Shown: positions 9,023 through 11,855 of the stretch, piece by piece
How the letters are laid out: every line of letters begins with the position of its first letter
How positions within the stretch are numbered: the stretch's first letter is position 1
Assembly (NCBI GenBank): GCA_900404475.1
Contig: OUQQ01000616.1
Location: 1 to 11,855, forward strand
DNA: 11,855 bases
Reading direction: 5' to 3'
Source: Spongospora subterranea
Taxonomy: Eukaryota > Endomyxa > Phytomyxea > Plasmodiophorida > Plasmodiophoridae
Notes under the pieces: generated by a model
Seen by the model: only the letters and a program-made list of their open reading frames with translations
Database searches by the model: none
Told to the model about the DNA's origin: nothing
Made by a program: the position numbers and the translations under genes

Positions 9023-10877
9023 TCTCTCCAAAATGCAGCTATTGCTGTAGTTAAGTTGCAATATACCCATTCAGCTAATATTACCGACGTTTCAATTGTG
9101 AAATATGTCAAGTTAGGAAATACTACAACTTTTGACTATAGAACCTGTCGCCCGAAATTTGAAACACTGATGTGATTGCCCGTTCAACCATAAACCGGTT
9201 TTGTCGCTCGCTGACTATCGTTCGTGGCAAGCAAGGGCTGGAACTCACTTTGAATCAGCCGTTCTTGCCATCGTCCCACTTCAACGCAGAAGCCGGCATT
9301 TACGTTTCGATATCGGTATTTTCATTACGCTGACATGACGACACTCAAATCTTCCATTATTTTTGGAAACGGCGCCGTTGTCGCACAGGCGAACCAATCC
9401 ATCAGACACAAACCCCCTAAATGTTCTTGGATCTTGAAGGACACTTTACCAGAGTTTCATTGTTTATTTGGCGCCAGTGCTCCAGATTTTTGTCTGGACT
9501 CGCTTGAGAATCAGTATACAGGCCAGGATTTGAAAGACTCATCTCCCTTGCTTCCTTTCGTCAGGCTGTACTTTCTGGAAAAAGACAAATTTCTTATAGT
9601 GTTCTTATTTTGTTCACGACTAGGGTCTGCATTTGATAACCGGACGGTGATTTAGTTTGTGCAGTGTTTCTTTTGTCCATATCCGAAACAAATCTATAGG
9701 TAATTCAGTGCCAGCATCAATTCTCGCAGTCTGCGGCAGATTGCAGGCAACATGTATTCGACTTCCTCGCTTGTTAACCTCTAGTAAATGAAAATTGATG
9801 GCGTTAATCGTTTGAACCACATCATTTGATCAAAGTATCGCGTCAGATATGGGGGCCAGGTGACCGCCGTGTGAATTAGAATGGACGAAACCGTGTTCGC
9901 TTTGCTCGGATGGAATCTTGTCCTCTCCGCCGGTTCAGTCAGGTGCCAGGAACAGTTTCGAAACCAAAACAACCATCTCGTGACCAAAGTCTGATGCATT
10001 CAATCGGGTCGTTCAATAGTGAGTTTATATATGTGATGACCTCAATACAACATTCGCCCTGAACCTGCGGGGACCTGTTCCAGATGTATAAACTGAAGAA
10101 ACAGATTTGACACACGATATATGTTGCGGGTTCTTCAATTGGGACAGACGAGTTAATACTTGGTGCAATTTTGTATGGAAACGGAGCCCATTTTTGCTGC
10201 CACGTTTTCGTCAAAAGTGGCGTATTGTTCTACCACGATATGGTTCAAAGAAAAATGCATTGCCATAATCGCGAGCAACCTCACTTTATCAGGTGGACCT
10301 AAAGTGAATCAGTTTTGGTACTTCGGTCGAAACCGCTTTGACACTTTTGAGCACAGTCCAAATTATTTACGTCAAGTTTACCTAGGGTCCCTCGTCCCAT
10401 TTCATCAGATGAAAGTCCCAATCACTGGGTATTAGCATTGCTAAAGGTTGCCATCAAAGGTCCAGTTCCAGGATGCTCAGGCTGCAATATCCCAATCCGG
10501 AGAGTATTGCTGGCTCTGACTACCAACATACAACGTCCTTGGAAGCAAACAGTTTCCTTCCATTGCGACAAAGCAACTCACTTAGATCTACAGAACATCG
10601 TACGGCAGCATTGAGGCTAATTAACAATTCGGAAAACGATTAGATCAAGAACAAGCAAACGCTCGTTGTGACAGGACATCTGTAAACTTGAGATCATTTG
10701 AATCACATTCGTTTGCATCGTAGTGGACATCTGTCTCACCCGTGTGAATTATATTCAGGGTGGATTTGAGTTGGAACTCATCTGTCTCAGTCATTGGAAT
10801 AGATATGCGTCGAAATCGATTATTGTTGAATTGATTACGGGTTGCATGAGTTGGGTGTTATTCCCGTTGGTGTTGAC
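9023..10877. other. Intergenic region, no confident gene
   Basis: Nothing in these 1855 bases between TOP2 and the transposon relic can be assigned. Short frames occur on both strands, for example minus-strand 9781-9999 and 9939-10214 and plus-strand 10160-10435. They have no recognisable motifs and overlap one another. No tRNA-like or rRNA-like sequence was noticed, and there is no canonical AATAAA soon after the TOP2 stop. The TOP2 3' UTR must lie at its left end. Confidence 0.6.
9335..9655 (+). CDS. Hypothetical 106-residue ORF, doubtful
   Basis: This is the longest ATG-started frame downstream of TOP2. It has no recognised domain. A modestly hydrophobic stretch near the C terminus (FLIVFLFCSRLG) is too short and isolated to call a membrane segment with confidence. 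No splice pattern or conserved motif supports it. It may be a chance frame in intergenic DNA. Confidence 0.12.
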   Translation: MTTLKSSIIFGNGAVVAQANQSIRHKPPKCSWILKDTLPEFHCLFGASAPDFCLDSLENQYTGQDLKDSSPLLPFVRLYFLEKDKFLIVFLFCSRLGSAFDNRTVI

Positions 10878-10901
10878 CAGGGCTGGAAAAAACCCGATTT
10901 T
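10878..10901 (+). repeat. hAT-like terminal inverted repeat (one end)
   Basis: The segment begins CAGGGCTGG and runs into an A-tract and CCCGATTTT, as in many plant and protist hAT termini. The complementary partner (ending CCAGCCCTG) was looked for to the right and not found inside the window. Confidence 0.65.
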
Positions 10902-10952
10902 GTTTATAGAGAAAATCGGGTTTGAGGTTTTTACGCAATAAAACCCGATTTT
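10890..10952. repeat. Subterminal AAACCCGATTTT hairpin plus a third copy
   Basis: AAACCCGATTTT (10890-10901) and its exact complement (10912-10923) form 12-bp arms around a 10-base loop. A third copy in the first orientation lies at 10941-10952. Clustered subterminal motifs are typical transposase-binding sites of hAT elements; binding here is inference. Confidence 0.85.
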
Positions 10953-11062
10953 CTAAATATCGAAACCATGGTTTTTTCCTGGGAAGGCGAGATTGAAAGG
11001 CCAGGCTGAAACCCCTCAGGGAAGATTTATTAACCGTTAATCGAGCAGTTGGACGTCTTGGT

Positions 11063-11349
11063 TTACTCGTCGAACTCATCTCCATCGTCCTGTGTCAGTG
11101 TCTTCGAACTCCAAGGAATCGTAGAAAGCTGACAGTTTGCTCGTGATGAAGACCAGCTCAGCACTGTCGATGACCTCAAATGTTTCTCAACTTCGAATGG
11201 ACGAAGCCCATGGTGTAGAAGTTTCGTTCGGAAGCTGCATTGGGTGTGGCCATGCTAAAGAGCTTGATAGCGACCTTCTGCAACTCAGGCCACCGATTTT
11301 CATCCAACCAAAATTGGAGTGGGGTCTTGGCACCTTTTTGAATCAAAAC
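11063..11349 (-). pseudogene. hAT transposase C-terminal dimerisation domain, frameshifted remnant
   Basis: Read on the minus strand from 11349, one frame gives TPLQFWLDENRWPELQ, then KVAIKLFSMATPNAASERNF (SERNF at 11232-11218), then HSKLRN. It stops at 11178-11176. This matches the hAT C-terminal dimerisation domain: Trp-Pro near the start, a Leu-Ser-x-x-(Ser)-Ala-Ala-Ser-Glu-Arg core and a basic RN motif. A second frame from 11180 continues with FEVIDSAELVFITSKLSAFY and an acidic run. After another shift near 11093 a third frame ends in an acidic tail and a TAA at 11063. At least two frameshifts are therefore needed to follow the domain. Upstream of 11350 the frame is blocked by stops and by AAACCC-type sequence. 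The RNase H-like catalytic core is not recognisable in the window, so the gene is a relic. Confidence 0.85.
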
Positions 11350-11354
11350 CTAAT

Positions 11355-11403
11355 AAACCCGATTTGTATGGTTTTCAAACTATTGGGTTTTCTAAAAAAC
11401 CCA
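11355..11403. repeat. AAACCCGATTT copy and small hairpin inside the hAT relic
   Basis: A fourth copy of the subterminal motif (AAACCCGATTT, 11355-11365) is followed by a hairpin, TGGGTTTT (11384-11391) with AAAACCCA (11396-11403), around a four-base loop. This segment interrupts the transposase frame, so it may be a nested or rearranged transposon end. Confidence 0.65.
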
Positions 11404-11436
11404 CACATTGTTGCTGAAGTTCAGCAACAATGTGTG
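11402..11436. repeat. Perfect 35-nt palindrome
   Basis: The arms CACACATTGTTGCTGAA (11402-11418) and TTCAGCAACAATGTGTG (11420-11436) are exact complements of 17 bases with a single G between them. Either strand could fold into a stem. It directly abuts the smaller hairpin at 11384-11403 and shares two bases with it. Its role is unknown. Confidence 0.95.
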
Positions 11437-11855
11437 TAGTTCTAGTTCCTTGATAGCCAGTTGCGGTCGAATTCAGCTGGACGACATCCTGTGGACTATC
11501 GTGTGAAGCCGATACTGTAGCCGAGCCAGTTTGAGCTGATGATCATCTACAAGGTGCTTGGTCTCGAACGAGATAAAGCAAATAAGAAAGACACATGAAA
11601 ATGAAGCGCATCGACCTTTGACAGGCGTGATCAAATCAAGGCGAGGCCACGACAATGATGTGTTCATCAATAAAAACGGAGAGAAGGCGAGTTGTGATAA
11701 GAGAATATCTAGGAAAAACATAATATTCCAAAGAATATGGCGATTTTCAGGTTTTCACACGGAATTATTAGGTATTGGACACGGAGTTTTACAGAGAACG
11801 TTGAGACGCCACTCTATCCCTCAAGCGATACCATGGTACTGTACAGTAGTGTACA
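11437..11855. other. Unassigned right end of window
   Basis: No gene is supported. A minus-strand frame of 82 codons (11473-11721) has no recognised motif, and I could not match it to the internal part of a hAT transposase. The last bases contain the 12-base palindrome TACTGTACAGTA (11837-11848). The stretch may be interior sequence of the decayed hAT element or flanking DNA. Confidence 0.5.

Larger units (their letters stand above)
10878..11855 (-). mobile_element. Decayed hAT-family DNA transposon (one end in window)
   Basis: The left boundary is placed at CAGGGCTGGAAAAAACCCGA (10878 onward), the classic form of a hAT terminal inverted repeat, followed by repeats of the subterminal motif AAACCCGATTTT. 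About 185 bases further in, on the minus strand, lies a remnant of a hAT transposase C terminus. Its stop codon points towards this end, as expected for the 3' end of such an element. hAT elements make 8-bp target duplications; the candidate left copy is GTGTTGAC (10870-10877), and no matching right copy or right terminus is seen before the window ends. The right boundary is therefore unknown, and the segment from 11437 to the window end is assigned only by position. Confidence 0.7.

Noticed and set aside
9620..10214. Series of overlapping minus-strand frames as a possible spliced gene or decayed retroelement
   Set aside because: No conserved motif (no reverse transcriptase, protease, integrase or other family signature) and no consistent splice path that I could find.
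10728..10789. Direct repeat CATCTGTCTCA at 10728-10738 and 10779-10789
   Set aside because: Two 11-base copies only, with no extension or regular spacing; weak evidence of anything.
1..11855. tRNA, rRNA or CRISPR array
   Set aside because: No cloverleaf-like or T-loop consensus segment and no regularly spaced identical repeats were noticed; the window is eukaryotic, where CRISPR is not expected.

Overview
This window is nuclear DNA from a eukaryote. It carries one heavily spliced gene with 25 short GT-AG introns beside an intronless gene for a mitochondrial-type translation factor whose product begins with an organelle targeting peptide. The lineage cannot be fixed from the sequence. Short, dense introns in a compact gene fit several protist or early-branching fungal groups (plasmodiophorid-like Rhizaria are one possibility), but this is only a guess.

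Layout. Bases 1-692 hold no gene I can support. Bases 693-1928 (minus strand) encode mitochondrial elongation factor Tu, 411 residues. An 873-base divergent spacer (1929-2801) separates it from a DNA topoisomerase II gene on the plus strand. The spacer holds a 12-G tract, two near-consensus E2F-like sites, an upstream ATG out of frame with TOP2, and an unplaced 98-codon ORF with a weak Myb/SANT-like look. Bases 2802-9022 are TOP2: I reconstructed 26 exons whose lengths add to 4362 nt, giving 1453 residues in one continuous frame. ATPase, TOPRIM, catalytic-tyrosine and C-terminal regions are all in the expected order. Bases 9023-10877 show no confident gene. From 10878 to the right there is a decayed hAT-family DNA transposon: a CAGGGCTGG-type terminus, repeated AAACCCGATTTT subterminal motifs that can fold into hairpins, and on the minus strand a frameshifted remnant of the hAT C-terminal dimerisation domain. 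The far end of this element lies beyond the window or has been lost.

How the genes relate. EF-Tu (mitochondrial translation) and topoisomerase II (nuclear DNA decatenation) are unrelated housekeeping genes that share a divergent 5' spacer; there is no sign of an operon or a joint pathway. No convincing new multi-gene system is present. The points most worth a second look are the in-frame stopless introns of TOP2, a perfect 35-nt palindrome inside the hAT relic, and the unplaced ORF in the spacer.
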